Origin: Bacteroidales bacterium
GTDB lineage: Bacteria > Bacteroidota > Bacteroidia > Bacteroidales > UBA932
Reading direction: 5' to 3'
Length of the DNA stretch: 64,000 nt
Assembly: GCA_015060245.1 (NCBI GenBank)
Contig: SUYU01000004.1
Location: 1-64,000, forward strand
The notes beneath the pieces were generated by a model. It did no database searches, was not told the DNA's origin, and saw only the letters and a program-made list of their open reading frames with translations. Shown one piece after another: positions 36,266 to 46,090 of the stretch (the stretch's first letter is position 1; the number at the start of each line of letters is the position of its first letter). The position numbers and the translations under genes are program-made.

Positions 36266-36913
36266 ATGAACAAAAGAATTTCTTTGCAGGATGCCGTTGC
36301 TAAAGTTAAAGACGGTATGACAGTGATGGTTGGTGGTTTCTTGGCTGCTGGCAGCCCTATCGCCATTCTTGACGAACTTGCCAAAAGTGGAGTTAAAGAC
36401 CTTACTCTAATTTGCAACGATACTGCTTATGCAGATGTGGCTCATGGAAAACTTATCACAAACAAACAGGTTAAAAAGGTTATCGTATCCCATATCGGAA
36501 CAAATCCCAACACCAGCGAGCAGATGAACAGTGGTGAGTTGGAGATAGAGTTTGCTCCTCAAGGCACATTGGCTGAGAGAGTAAGAGCAGCAGGTGCAGG
36601 CTTGGGCGGTGTCCTTACAACTACAGGCATGGGTACAGTTGTGGCAGAGGGCAAAGAGATTGTAACTGTAGACGGTAAGGATTATCTTTTGGAGAAACCT
36701 TTGAGAGCAGATATCGCTCTTTTGGGAGCAACAGTTTCAGACGAGGACGGAAACCTTGTATATGTTGGAACAACACAGAACTTCAATCCTCTGATGGCAA
36801 CTGCGGCAGATGTCGTGATTGTAGAGGCTGAGAAGGTTGTAAAGACTGGCGAGATCGCTCCTGAGTGTGTTCATACTCCGGCTATGTTCGTTGACTTCAT
36901 CTATGCAAAATAA
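36266..36913 (+). CDS. atoD: Butyrate/acetoacetate CoA-transferase, alpha subunit
   Basis: A 215-residue alpha subunit of a class I CoA-transferase. It opens with DAVAKVKDGMTVMVGGFLAAGSP and contains LAERVRAAGAGLGGVLTTTGMGT, family signatures. With AtoA (45413) it should move CoA from butyryl-CoA to acetoacetate, releasing butyrate and regenerating acetoacetyl-CoA. The two subunit genes are usually adjacent; here they bracket the kam genes, with eight genes between. It is the first gene behind the operon promoter. Confidence 0.93.
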   Translation: MNKRISLQDAVAKVKDGMTVMVGGFLAAGSPIAILDELAKSGVKDLTLICNDTAYADVAHGKLITNKQVKKVIVSHIGTNPNTSEQMNSGELEIEFAPQGTLAERVRAAGAGLGGVLTTTGMGTVVAEGKEIVTVDGKDYLLEKPLRADIALLGATVSDEDGNLVYVGTTQNFNPLMATAADVVIVEAEKVVKTGEIAPECVHTPAMFVDFIYAK

Positions 36914-36955
36914 TTGAAATATAATACATAAACATTTAAAAATATACTCGAAACT

Positions 36956-37348
36956 ATGACAAAGAAATCTTTAATCAGAGTAAGAATGAGTTGTCACGAT
37001 GCTCATTATGGTGGAAACCTAGTGGATGGTGCAAGAATGTTGAACCTTTTTGGTGACGTTGCTACCGAGTTGCTTATCATCAATGATGGTGATGAGGGTT
37101 TGTTCAAAGCATACGATAATGTAGAGTTCATGGCTCCTGTTTACGCAGGTGATTATATTGAGGCTACCGGTGAGATTGTTTCTGCTGGAAACTCTTCAAG
37201 AAAAATGGTATTTGAGGCACGCAAAGTGATTGTTCCTAGACCTGACATTTCAGATTCTGCTGCAGATGTTCTTGAGGAGCCAATCGTTGTCTGCAAAGCA
37301 AGCGGTACTTGCGTTGTTCCAGTAAAATGCCAAAGAAACAAAAAATAA
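36956..37348 (+). CDS. kal: 3-aminobutyryl-CoA ammonia-lyase
   Basis: A 130-residue hotdog-fold enzyme that eliminates ammonia from L-3-aminobutyryl-CoA to give crotonyl-CoA. It reads [19 protein letters not shown] and [19 protein letters not shown], as in known Kal proteins of lysine fermenters. Position directly before kce supports the call. It supplies the crotonyl-CoA reduced by Bcd/Etf in the same operon. Confidence 0.92.
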   Translation: MTKKSLIRVRMSCHDAHYGGNLVDGARMLNLFGDVATELLIINDGDEGLFKAYDNVEFMAPVYAGDYIEATGEIVSAGNSSRKMVFEARKVIVPRPDISDSAADVLEEPIVVCKASGTCVVPVKCQRNKK

Positions 37349-37363
37349 AACCGGAGTAGATTT

Positions 37364-38191
37364 ATGGCTAAATTGATTATTACTGCTGCAATTTGCGGCG
37401 CAGAGGTTACTAAAGAGCAGAACCCTGCAGTTCCTTATACAGTGGAGGAGATTGTACGTGAGGCCAAATCTGCGGTTGAGGCAGGTGCTGCAATCGTACA
37501 CCTTCATGTAAGGGAGGATGACGGTACCCCTACACAGAGCAAAGCACGTTTCAAAGAGTGTATCGATGCAATCATGAAGGAGTGTCCGGATGTTATTCTT
37601 ATCCCTTCAACAGGCGGTGCAGTAGGCATGTCTGCAGAGGAGCGTCTTCAGCCGACTGAACTCTTCCCTGAGATGGCAACATTGGATTGCGGTACTTGTA
37701 ACTTTGGTGATGATGTGTTTGAGAACACAATGCCAATTATGAGGGCATTTGGAAAGAGAATGTTGGAGAACGACATCAAACCGGAGTATGAGTGCTTTGA
37801 GATGGGTCACCTTGATACTATCCTCAATATGGCAAAGAAGGGCCAGGTTCCTGGTGCTCCTATGCAGTTCAACTTCGTTCTTGGCGTTCCTGGCTGTACT
37901 CCTGCAACCGTACAGAATCTTGCATGGTTGGTAAATGCAATCCCTGCAGGTTCAACCTGGACTGCTACAGGTATTGGCCGTCACGCATTCAACTTGGCTG
38001 CCGCTGCCATTGCAATGGGCGGTAACGTAAGAGTTGGTTTTGAGGACAGCATCTATATTGAGAAGGGTGTTCTTGCAAAATCAAATGGCGAGATGGTTGC
38101 AAAAGTTGTACGTATTGCAAAAGAGATGGGCAGGGAGATTGCCACATCGGCAGAGGCTCGCGAAATTTTGGGTTTGAAACCAAGGAAATAA
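37364..38191 (+). CDS. kce: 3-keto-5-aminohexanoate cleavage enzyme
   Basis: A 275-residue TIM-barrel metal enzyme (BKACE/DUF849 family). It condenses 5-amino-3-oxohexanoate with acetyl-CoA and yields acetoacetate plus 3-aminobutyryl-CoA. Zn-site and substrate motifs: IITAAICGAEVTK, AAIVHLHVRE, IPSTGGAVGMS and GHLDTI. It lies 15 bp after kal and 22 bp before kdd, the classic kce-kdd pair. Confidence 0.95.
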   Translation: MAKLIITAAICGAEVTKEQNPAVPYTVEEIVREAKSAVEAGAAIVHLHVREDDGTPTQSKARFKECIDAIMKECPDVILIPSTGGAVGMSAEERLQPTELFPEMATLDCGTCNFGDDVFENTMPIMRAFGKRMLENDIKPEYECFEMGHLDTILNMAKKGQVPGAPMQFNFVLGVPGCTPATVQNLAWLVNAIPAGSTWTATGIGRHAFNLAAAAIAMGGNVRVGFEDSIYIEKGVLAKSNGEMVAKVVRIAKEMGREIATSAEAREILGLKPRK

Positions 38192-38213
38192 ACAGTTTAA
38201 AAATACATATAAA

Positions 38214-39284
38214 ATGAAAAAAGGTAATAAATACGGTGTTCACCGCGTGATTGAACCAGTTGGCGTTCTTCCACAACCAGCAAACAAAATTGACAACAAC
38301 ATGGACGAGATCTATGATAACGAGATCTTGATTGATGTCCAGACACTTAATATTGACTCAGCATCATTTACTGATATTCACAACTATGCAAAACAGCAGG
38401 CTGGTGAGGGTGCTACTGAGGAGCGAATCTTGGAAGAGGTTAAGAAAGAGATGCTTCTTAACGTAGAGTTGCAGGGCAAACACCGTAACCGTCGTACCGG
38501 TTCAGGCGGTATGCTACTTGGTAAAGTTGAGAAAATCGGTGATGCCCTCAAAGGTAAAATCGACCTTAAAGAGGGTGACCGTATCGCTACATTGGTTTCT
38601 TTGTCACTTACTCCACTTAGAATCGATGAGATTCTTGAGGTGCGTGCTGATGTAGATCAGGTTGACATTAAAGGTAAGGCTATTTTGTTTGAGAGTGGTA
38701 TCTACGCAAAGATTCCGGATGATATGCCTGAGAAACTTGCTTTGTCTGCTCTTGACGTTGCCGGTGCTCCTGCACAGACTGCAAAACTTTGCCAATATGG
38801 CCAGAATGTAGTTATCATTGGTGCTGGTGGCAAATCAGGTATGCTTTGCTGTTATGAGGCTAAAAAACGTGTTGGTGTAACAGGTAAAGTTATCGGTTTG
38901 ACAAACTCTCAAAGAAGTACACAGCGTATCAAGGATCTTGGTTTCTGTGATGTTGTTGAGAGCACTGCAGGTATGACTCCAGTTCAGGTCAATGAACTTG
39001 TTTCAAAACTTACAAACGGTAAAATGGCTGATGTTACCATCAACTGTGTAAACGTTCCGGATCAGGAGATGACTGCTGTCCTTTGTACTAAAGATGACGG
39101 TGTTGTATACTTCTTCTCTATGGCTACAAGTTTTACAAAGGCTGCTCTTGGTGCTGAAGGAATCGGTTCAGACGTTAATATGATTATCGGTAACGGTTAT
39201 ACTAAAGGCCATGCAGAATTTACTCTACAGGAGTTGAGAGAGTGTGAGGCTTTGAGAAAGATCTTTACTGAACTTTACGCATAA
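38214..39284 (+). CDS. kdd: L-erythro-3,5-diaminohexanoate dehydrogenase
   Basis: A 356-residue NAD-dependent dehydrogenase that deaminates 3,5-diaminohexanoate to 5-amino-3-oxohexanoate. The opening YGVHRVIEPVGVLPQPANKIDN is a Kdd signature, RTGSGGMLLGKVEKIG resembles medium-chain dehydrogenases and VVIIGAGGKSGMLCCYEA is the nucleotide-binding fold. A 136-bp gap containing a hairpin separates it from kamA, the largest gap in the operon. Confidence 0.94.
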   Translation: MKKGNKYGVHRVIEPVGVLPQPANKIDNNMDEIYDNEILIDVQTLNIDSASFTDIHNYAKQQAGEGATEERILEEVKKEMLLNVELQGKHRNRRTGSGGMLLGKVEKIGDALKGKIDLKEGDRIATLVSLSLTPLRIDEILEVRADVDQVDIKGKAILFESGIYAKIPDDMPEKLALSALDVAGAPAQTAKLCQYGQNVVIIGAGGKSGMLCCYEAKKRVGVTGKVIGLTNSQRSTQRIKDLGFCDVVESTAGMTPVQVNELVSKLTNGKMADVTINCVNVPDQEMTAVLCTKDDGVVYFFSMATSFTKAALGAEGIGSDVNMIIGNGYTKGHAEFTLQELRECEALRKIFTELYA

Positions 39285-39327
39285 GACCTGTATAAATGGC
39301 TTGCAGAAGTTAAAGGTCAGAGATTTA

Positions 39328-39357
39328 ATTCCGGCGGGGTTTTACCCCGTCCGGATT
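39328..39357 (+). other. GC-rich hairpin inside the lysine operon (kdd-kamA gap)
   Basis: TCCGGCGGGG (39330-39339) pairs with CCCCG-T-CCGGA (39345-39355), one bulged T, loop TTTTA. A weak TTT follows. It could act as a partial terminator or an RNA-processing/stability element that sets different levels of the genes before and after it. Confidence 0.5.
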
Positions 39358-39420
39358 TGAAGTTTTATCAGGATTGCAGGCCGCATATGAATTTTCAAAA
39401 TTAACAAACACATAAACACT

Positions 39421-40671
39421 ATGTACGAATCAAGACGTAAAGAACTGTTTCCTAACGTTACAGACGAGCAATGGAACGACTGGAAATGGCAGGTAAAAAA
39501 TAGAATTGAGACTCTTGAGGATTTGAAGAAATATGTATCACTTACTCCAGAAGAGGAGGAGGGTGTCAAGAAGACTCTTCAGACTTTGAGAATGGCAATC
39601 ACCCCTTATTATATCAGTTTGATTGATCCTAACAATCCTGATTGTCCTGTAAGAAAACAGGCTGTTCCAACTGGAAAAGAGACTTACCAGTCTCCAGCAG
39701 ACCTATTGGACCCTCTACACGAGGATGAGGATTCTCCAGTTCCAGGTTTGACTCACAGATATCCGGACAGAGTATTGCTGTTGATCACAGACATGTGTTC
39801 AATGTATTGCCGTCACTGTACAAGAAGAAGGTTTGCCGGTCAGAAAGATGGCGAGAGCGCTATTGAAAGAATTGACAGGGCAATTGATTATATTGCAAGG
39901 ACTCCGCAAGTTAGAGACGTGCTTCTATCAGGTGGTGATGCTTTGATGGTATCAGACGAGAGATTGGAGTACATTATCTCAAAACTAAGACAAATCCCTC
40001 ACGTGGAGATTGTCAGAATCGGTTCAAGAACTCCGGTTGTATGTCCTCAGAGAATTACCGACAACTTGGTGAATATGCTTAAGAAATATCACCCAATTTG
40101 GTTGAACACTCACTTCAACCATCCACAGGAGGTTACAAAAGAGGCTGCTGAGGCTTGTGCAAGATTGGCAAATGCCGGTGTTCCTCTAGGAAACCAGACT
40201 GTTCTTCTAAGAGGTGTGAACGACTGTGTGAACACTATGAAGAAGTTGATGCACGAATTGGTTAAGATGAGAGTAAGACCTTACTACATTTACCAATGTG
40301 ACCTTTCAATGGGTATTGAGCACTTCAGAACACCTGTATCCAAAGGTATTGAGATTATTGAGGGCTTGAGAGGCCATACATCAGGATATGCAGTTCCTAC
40401 ATTTGTAGTTGATGCTCCAGGTGGTGGCGGTAAGACTCCTGTAATGCCTCAATATGTTATTTCTCAGGCTCCTGGTAAAGTTGTTTTGAGAAACTTTGAG
40501 GGTGTTATCACTACTTATACAGAGCCTACTGATTACAAGAACGAGTGCAATTGCGAGTATTGCAAGGCAAATCAGAGCAAATCTATTGAGGGCGTCTCTT
40601 CATTGCTTGAGGGTAGAGGTATGGCTATTGAGCCTGCACAATTGAGCAGAAAAGAGCGTTCAAAAAAATAA
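39421..40671 (+). CDS. kamA: Lysine 2,3-aminomutase
   Basis: A 416-residue radical-SAM, PLP-dependent enzyme converting L-lysine to beta-lysine, the entry step. The cluster motif is CSMYCRHC (near residue 126), PLP-binding Lys in DAPGGGGKTPV, and the C-terminal zinc-type cysteines CNCEYC near residue 380. Codon use is markedly biased toward a small codon set, suggesting high expression. It is the first gene after the hairpin gap. Confidence 0.97.
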   Translation: MYESRRKELFPNVTDEQWNDWKWQVKNRIETLEDLKKYVSLTPEEEEGVKKTLQTLRMAITPYYISLIDPNNPDCPVRKQAVPTGKETYQSPADLLDPLHEDEDSPVPGLTHRYPDRVLLLITDMCSMYCRHCTRRRFAGQKDGESAIERIDRAIDYIARTPQVRDVLLSGGDALMVSDERLEYIISKLRQIPHVEIVRIGSRTPVVCPQRITDNLVNMLKKYHPIWLNTHFNHPQEVTKEAAEACARLANAGVPLGNQTVLLRGVNDCVNTMKKLMHELVKMRVRPYYIYQCDLSMGIEHFRTPVSKGIEIIEGLRGHTSGYAVPTFVVDAPGGGGKTPVMPQYVISQAPGKVVLRNFEGVITTYTEPTDYKNECNCEYCKANQSKSIEGVSSLLEGRGMAIEPAQLSRKERSKK

Positions 40672-40683
40672 TGACACACAAGT

Positions 40684-41703
40684 ATGCCATTCATTAACGA
40701 GATTCTGAAATATGATAGTTTGTCTATCGTGGGTCTTGAAAAGAATGTTGGCAAGACAGAGTGTCTCAACTATATCCTGTTAAGGTTACCGCTTGAGAAT
40801 AAAAAGATAGCGGTAACCTCAATAGGAATAGATGGAGAGAACAAGGATCAGGTTACAGCAACAAAGAAACCTGAGATCTTTTTGAGGGAAGGAGTCTATT
40901 TTTCTACAGCAGAGGCCCATTACAGGAACAGAAGACTGGTTTCTGAACTTATGGAGATAACTTCTGAAAGGAGTTCTTTGGGAAGGATAGTTACAGGAAA
41001 GGTAAAGATAGGGGGAAAGGTGCTGATTTCAGGCCCTTCGAGCGGCCCGTCGCTCAAAAGATGGATAAAGTCTACAAGGATGTTGGGGGTTGACATAACC
41101 ATTATAGATGGAGCAATCTCGCGTTTGAGTTCCGCTTCACCGGCAATAAGCAAAGCAATGGTGCTTTCAACGGGTGCGGCGTTCTCTTCAAATATTAATA
41201 CCCTTGTGCAGAAGACAAAGTTTGTAGTTGAACTGATTAACCTTCCTTTGGCTCAAGAGCATGTAATTGAGGCGTTTGAGCCTGTTGAAAATGGTGTGTG
41301 GGGAATGGATATGGAGGGAAATATTATTGATTTTGGTTTGACATCATCCCTGGCAGTGGCTTCACTTGACAAGGATATAACCAAAAATATGAGATACATT
41401 TTTGCAGCCGGTGCATTGACCGACAGGTTTTTGAATCTTGTGGCAAATTCCGGTAACATCAAGAATGTAACTCTGTTGGTGAGAGACTTTACAAAGATTT
41501 TTGTGAACGAGATGCTTTACAGGAATTTTGTATCAAGAGGGGGAAGAATTCTGGTTCTTCAAAAGAGCAGGCTGGTTGCAGTCTGCGTTAATCCTACAGC
41601 ACCGAACGGATATGTGCTGGATAGTGACATTTTGTGTGAAAAATTGCAGGAGGCTATAAAACTTCCTGTCTATGATATAGTTAAGAACAGTTATGACATT
41701 TAA
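40684..41703 (+). CDS. kamB: Lysine 5,6-aminomutase reactivase subunit KamB
   Basis: A 339-residue protein with a P-loop GLEKNVGKT at residues 17-25, found between kamA and the MutS-like kamC in lysine-fermenting bacteria. Family knowledge: KamB and KamC together reactivate lysine 5,6-aminomutase by exchanging damaged cobalamin. The middle contains SGPSSGPSLKRWIKSTRMLG and IDGAISRLSSASP. The last 11 bp overlap kamC, consistent with a two-subunit complex. Confidence 0.88.
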   Translation: MPFINEILKYDSLSIVGLEKNVGKTECLNYILLRLPLENKKIAVTSIGIDGENKDQVTATKKPEIFLREGVYFSTAEAHYRNRRLVSELMEITSERSSLGRIVTGKVKIGGKVLISGPSSGPSLKRWIKSTRMLGVDITIIDGAISRLSSASPAISKAMVLSTGAAFSSNINTLVQKTKFVVELINLPLAQEHVIEAFEPVENGVWGMDMEGNIIDFGLTSSLAVASLDKDITKNMRYIFAAGALTDRFLNLVANSGNIKNVTLLVRDFTKIFVNEMLYRNFVSRGGRILVLQKSRLVAVCVNPTAPNGYVLDSDILCEKLQEAIKLPVYDIVKNSYDI

Positions 41704-43039
41704 GTCGGTATTGGATATTGATTGTGGGATCCGCTTCATGTACGATAATCTGGAGTTGAACTCTTCATGTGCAAGAAAGATGTTGCTTGAGACTCCAATG
41801 ATGACATCAAAGCGTGAGATTGATATCTACTATGGAAAATTAAATCAACTGTTCAACAAGAACCTGGCTCCTTTGGCCAATAAGTTGATGTGTCTCAAGG
41901 ATGTGGAGACTACAATAAAGAGAGTGGCTGCAGGTGTGGTTCTGGATGATATAGAGTTGTTTGAAATTAAGTATCTGGCAATGGTTTCCAGGGATGTTCT
42001 CGCCCTTATGAGGGAGCAGAATATTACAGCGGTAAATTTGCCGGATTTGAATGATGTTGTTGCAATCCTCGATCCCGACAAATTGAATATTCCTTCTTTT
42101 TATGTGTATGACTCTTATTCTCAAGAGTTGATGCAGGTAAGAAAACAGATGAAGGCAATTTCAGGATATGGCCAGGAGGTTGAGGGTGAGCAGAAGCAGC
42201 AACTTCTGGAGTTGCAGAAGCGGAATGATGAGATTGAGGCAGAGGTGAGGGGAGTGCTGTCGGGAAGGGTAAAGGAGTATTCAAAGGAACTTGGCCATGC
42301 CTTGAGGAGTTTGGCACTATTGGATATTCTTATTGCAAAAGTTCAGCAGATGAAGGCGCTTGGACTCAATTTCCCCTCTGTTACTGAAGTTGGAGAGACA
42401 TTCTACGTACAGATGTTCAATCCGATGGTAAGAGAGGCTCTTGAAGATGTCGGAAAGCAGTTTTACCCTGTTGACATTGCTTTTGCAGATGTTCCGGTAA
42501 CAATCATTGGAGCAAATATGGGTGGTAAAAGTGTGGTTTTGAAGACATTGGCTCTCAATCAACTTTTGACCCAGTTTGGCTTTGGAGTGGCTGCGCAAGT
42601 ATGTTGCGTAAAGGTCGTCAATAAGGTGATGTTCTGTATTGGGGATGACCAGAATGCCCAGAAGGGATTGTCATCTTTTGCTGCAGAGATGCTGGCCATC
42701 AATGACGTGGTAAAGGGTTTGAGGGCTGGGGAGAATATTCTGGCTCTTGTTGATGAGCCTGCAAGAACTACAAATCCCGTAGAGGGAACTGCACTTGTGG
42801 AGGGACTTCTGGAGGTGATTGGAAGGAGTGAAGGCGGTTTTGTGCTTACAACTCACTACAACATCAAGAATGAGGATGTAAAGAGATATAGGGTAAAGGG
42901 TTTGAAAGATGGAGTGATGGATTATACACTCATAGAGGCGGAGAGTGGGGATGTGCCGCATGAGGCTGTCTCAATTGCCCAAAGTTTGGGTATTGACCCA
43001 GAGTGGATAGAAAAGACTAGAAAACACTTAAATAACTAA
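41693..43039 (+). CDS. kamC: Lysine 5,6-aminomutase reactivase ATPase KamC (MutS-like)
   Basis: A 448-residue protein with the MutS ATPase core: Walker A GANMGGKS (near residue 275), a signature loop GLSSFAAEM and Walker B ALVDEPARTTNP. It lacks the MutS mismatch-recognition and connector domains, so it is not a DNA-repair protein. The N-terminal part is helical. With kamB upstream (overlapping) and kamDE downstream, it is the expected reactivating ATPase for the B12-dependent aminomutase. It carries one exact copy of the dispersed nonamer (42257). Confidence 0.9.
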   Translation: MTFKSVLDIDCGIRFMYDNLELNSSCARKMLLETPMMTSKREIDIYYGKLNQLFNKNLAPLANKLMCLKDVETTIKRVAAGVVLDDIELFEIKYLAMVSRDVLALMREQNITAVNLPDLNDVVAILDPDKLNIPSFYVYDSYSQELMQVRKQMKAISGYGQEVEGEQKQQLLELQKRNDEIEAEVRGVLSGRVKEYSKELGHALRSLALLDILIAKVQQMKALGLNFPSVTEVGETFYVQMFNPMVREALEDVGKQFYPVDIAFADVPVTIIGANMGGKSVVLKTLALNQLLTQFGFGVAAQVCCVKVVNKVMFCIGDDQNAQKGLSSFAAEMLAINDVVKGLRAGENILALVDEPARTTNPVEGTALVEGLLEVIGRSEGGFVLTTHYNIKNEDVKRYRVKGLKDGVMDYTLIEAESGDVPHEAVSIAQSLGIDPEWIEKTRKHLNN

Positions 43040-43050
43040 TAATATTTTAT

Positions 43051-44604
43051 ATGCAGAGTAAATTAGGATTGGATTTTAAAAAGGTTGAACGCGCTAAGGG
43101 TTTGGCAAAGGAAATTGCCAACGAGGTTCAAACTTTTGTTGAGTCTTACAGTACTGTTGCTGTTGAACGTACCTTGTGTAGACTTATGGGCATTGACGGG
43201 ATAGATGCTAATGAGGTTCCACTTCCAAATGTAGTTGTGGATGATTTGAAGGCCAAAGGTGTATTGAACCAGGGTGTTCTGTTCTATCTGGCAAACGCTA
43301 TGGTAAATACAGGAATGACTCCTCAGCAGATTGCAGAGAAGGTTGCTGACGGCTCAATGGACCTAACAAAGGTTCCTGTTGCTGACAAAGCGGAACTTGA
43401 GAAAGTCATGCAGCCTGTAATAGATGGGAGCATCAATAAGATCAGAGCAAGAAGACAATATAGAGAGAACTTTATTGAGACTGTAGGTGAGGGCACAAAA
43501 CCATACTTGTATGTAATTGTTGCAACAGGTAACATCTACGAGGACACTGTTCAGGCAGAGGCTGCTGCAAGACAAGGCGCAGACATCATTGCCGTTATCA
43601 GGACAACCGGCCAGAGTTTGTTGGATTATGTGCCTTACGGCGCAACTACAGAGGGCTTTGGCGGTACATATGCTACTCAGGAGAACTTCAGGATCATGAG
43701 AGAGGCTATGGACAAGGTAGGCAAGGAACTTGGAAGATATATCCGTGTTTGCAACTACTGTTCCGGCCTATGTATGCCTGAGATTGCAATTATGGGTGCT
43801 TTTGAGGGCCTTGACGTTATGTTGAATGATGCCCTTTACGGTATCCTGTTCAGAGATATCAACATGCAGAGAACATTGATTGACCAGTATATGTCAAGAA
43901 TCATCAATGGCTTTGCAGGTGTCATCATCAATACCGGTGAGGATAACTATTTGACAACAGCAGATGCTGTTGAGGCTGCCCACACTGTATTGGCTTCAGA
44001 TTTGATCAACGAGCAACTTGCTTTGTTGGCAGGTCTTCCTGAGGAGCAGATGGGTCTTGGCCACGCATTTGAGATGGATCCGATGTTGGAGAATGGTTTC
44101 CTTTATGAGTTGGCACAGGCCCAGATGGCACGTGAAATCTTCCCTAATGCTCCGCTCAAATATATGCCTCCTACAAAATTCATGACCGGAAACATCTTCA
44201 GAGGTCACTTGCAGGATGCTTTGTTCAATATGATCGGTATCTGGACAAACCAGGGTCTTCAACTTCTTGGTATGCCTACAGAGGCAATCCACACTCCGTT
44301 TATGTCTGACCGTTTCTTGTCAATTGAGAATGCAAAATATATCTTCAACAATATGAAGAGCATCGGTGACGAAATGGAGTTCAAAGAGGACGGTATTATC
44401 AGAAACAGAGCCAAAGAGGTTTTGGACAATGCAATTGCCTTGTTGGAGCAGATGACTTCAGAGGGATTGTTCAATGCACTTGAGAAAGGTATTTTTGGTG
44501 ATGTTAAAAGAAGCAGAGTTGGCGGTAAGGGTCTTGAAGGCGTAGTAGAGAAGGGTGCCAACTATATGAATCCATTTATTAACTTATTGAAAGGGAGGAA
44601 ATAA
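43051..44604 (+). CDS. kamD: Lysine 5,6-aminomutase alpha subunit
   Basis: A 517-residue large subunit of the adenosylcobalamin- and PLP-dependent enzyme that moves the terminal amino group of beta-lysine to give 3,5-diaminohexanoate. It begins LGLDFKKVERAKGLAKEIA and contains YNIL-type TIM-barrel segments such as FMTGNIFRGHLQDALFNM. The gene is 2 bp from kamE, giving the alpha2beta2 enzyme. The required B12 supply genes are not in the window. Confidence 0.95.
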   Translation: MQSKLGLDFKKVERAKGLAKEIANEVQTFVESYSTVAVERTLCRLMGIDGIDANEVPLPNVVVDDLKAKGVLNQGVLFYLANAMVNTGMTPQQIAEKVADGSMDLTKVPVADKAELEKVMQPVIDGSINKIRARRQYRENFIETVGEGTKPYLYVIVATGNIYEDTVQAEAAARQGADIIAVIRTTGQSLLDYVPYGATTEGFGGTYATQENFRIMREAMDKVGKELGRYIRVCNYCSGLCMPEIAIMGAFEGLDVMLNDALYGILFRDINMQRTLIDQYMSRIINGFAGVIINTGEDNYLTTADAVEAAHTVLASDLINEQLALLAGLPEEQMGLGHAFEMDPMLENGFLYELAQAQMAREIFPNAPLKYMPPTKFMTGNIFRGHLQDALFNMIGIWTNQGLQLLGMPTEAIHTPFMSDRFLSIENAKYIFNNMKSIGDEMEFKEDGIIRNRAKEVLDNAIALLEQMTSEGLFNALEKGIFGDVKRSRVGGKGLEGVVEKGANYMNPFINLLKGRK

Positions 44605-44606
44605 CA

Positions 44607-45392
44607 ATGGCAGGTGGATTATATTCAATGTCTGCAAAGGATTTTGATCAGACTCTTGATTTGACTAAAGTTAAGCCTTATGGCGATACAATGAACGATG
44701 GTAAGGTTCAGGTAAGTTTCACTCTTCCAGTGCCTAACGGTGCTGAGGCAGAGGAGGCTGCAAAATTGTTGATGAAAAAGATGGGATTTGATAACCCTCT
44801 TGTGGCATTCGCTAAAGAACTTACTCCAGGTTTCACATTCTTCAACTGCTATGGCAACCTTACCCATACAGTCGATTACTCAAACATCTACGTTCCAAAA
44901 GTTGAGAGCAATACTATGGATATGCATGAGTGCGATGAGTATATCAAAGAGAACATTGGCCGCAAACTTGTGCTTGTAGGTGCAAGTACAGGTACAGATG
45001 CCCACACTGTAGGTATTGATGCAATCATGAATATGAAGGGTTATGCAGGTCACTATGGCCTTGAGAGATATGACATGGTTGAGGCATACAACTTGGGCAG
45101 CCAGGTTCCTAATGAGGAGTTCTTGGCTAAAGCAATTGAGTTGAAGGCAGATGCTATCCTTGTATCTCAGACTGTTACACAGAAGGATGTTCATATCCAG
45201 AACTTGACAGAACTTATAGAACTTATGGAGGCTGAGGGTTTGAGAGACAAGATGATTGTTGTTTGCGGTGGCCCTCGTATCAGCCATGAGTTGGCCAAAG
45301 AGTTGGGTTACGATGCCGGTTTTGGTGCAAATACCTATGCAGATGATGTTGCATCATTTGTCGCTCAAGAGTTTGTTAAAAGAAACAAATAA
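44607..45392 (+). CDS. kamE: Lysine 5,6-aminomutase beta subunit (B12-binding)
   Basis: A 261-residue small subunit. The cobalamin-binding motif DAHTVG (DxHxxG, near residue 131) and the following GYAGHYGLERY, SQTVTQKD and CGGPRIS define the Rossmann-like B12 domain; the N-terminal part carries the PLP lysine in this family. It works with KamD. Confidence 0.95.
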   Translation: MAGGLYSMSAKDFDQTLDLTKVKPYGDTMNDGKVQVSFTLPVPNGAEAEEAAKLLMKKMGFDNPLVAFAKELTPGFTFFNCYGNLTHTVDYSNIYVPKVESNTMDMHECDEYIKENIGRKLVLVGASTGTDAHTVGIDAIMNMKGYAGHYGLERYDMVEAYNLGSQVPNEEFLAKAIELKADAILVSQTVTQKDVHIQNLTELIELMEAEGLRDKMIVVCGGPRISHELAKELGYDAGFGANTYADDVASFVAQEFVKRNK

Positions 45393-45412
45393 TCAACAAC
45401 ATAAATATAATT

Positions 45413-46075
45413 ATGGACAAAAATCAGATTAGAGAGTTTATTGCCAAAAGGGCTGCTCTTGAAATTAAAGATGGTGATGTTGTGAATTTGGGTATCGGTT
45501 TGCCAACCCTTATTCCAAACTTCTTGCCACAGGGCGTTTCTGTGACTCTTCAATCAGAGAACGGAATGCTTGGTATGGGACCGGAGCCTGAAAAAGGAAA
45601 AGAGGATCCCCACTTTGTAAATGCAGGCGGTGGCTTCATCACTTACCAACCGGGCGCTGCTACATTTGATTCGGCTACCTCTTTCGGTATCATTAGAGGC
45701 GGTCATGTAAATGTTACATTCTTGGGTGCCTTGGAAGTTGCTGAGAATGGCGATTTGGCCAACTGGATGATTCCTGGCAAAAAGACCCCTGGTATGGGTG
45801 GAGCCATGGACTTGTTGGTTGGTGCAAAGAAAGTTATCCTTACAATGGAGCACACTGCCAAAGGAAACCACAAGATCTTGAAAAAATGCAGATTGCCATT
45901 GACTGCAGCAGGCCAGGTAAATATGATCATCACTGAGATGGGTGTAATGGAGATTACCCCTAAAGGTATTGTTCTTACAGAGATCAATCCTGAGTTTACC
46001 GTTGAGCAGGTTCAGGAGGCTACTGAGGCAACACTTATCATTTCAGAAAATCTAAAACAAGTTAACTTAAATTAA
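45413..46075 (+). CDS. atoA: Butyrate/acetoacetate CoA-transferase, beta subunit
   Basis: A 220-residue beta subunit with the catalytic Glu in SENGMLGMGP and the family motifs NLGIGLPTLIPNFLP and GGAMDLLVGAKKVI. It pairs with AtoD (36266), which lies nine kilobases upstream at the head of the operon. It follows kamE by 20 bp. Confidence 0.93.
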   Translation: MDKNQIREFIAKRAALEIKDGDVVNLGIGLPTLIPNFLPQGVSVTLQSENGMLGMGPEPEKGKEDPHFVNAGGGFITYQPGAATFDSATSFGIIRGGHVNVTFLGALEVAENGDLANWMIPGKKTPGMGGAMDLLVGAKKVILTMEHTAKGNHKILKKCRLPLTAAGQVNMIITEMGVMEITPKGIVLTEINPEFTVEQVQEATEATLIISENLKQVNLN

Positions 46076-46090
46076 ATACACTAAAACAGT

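Noticed and set aside
41693-43039. MutS DNA mismatch repair protein
   Set aside because: Only the ATPase core is present, mismatch-recognition domains are missing, and the position inside the kam operon identifies KamC.
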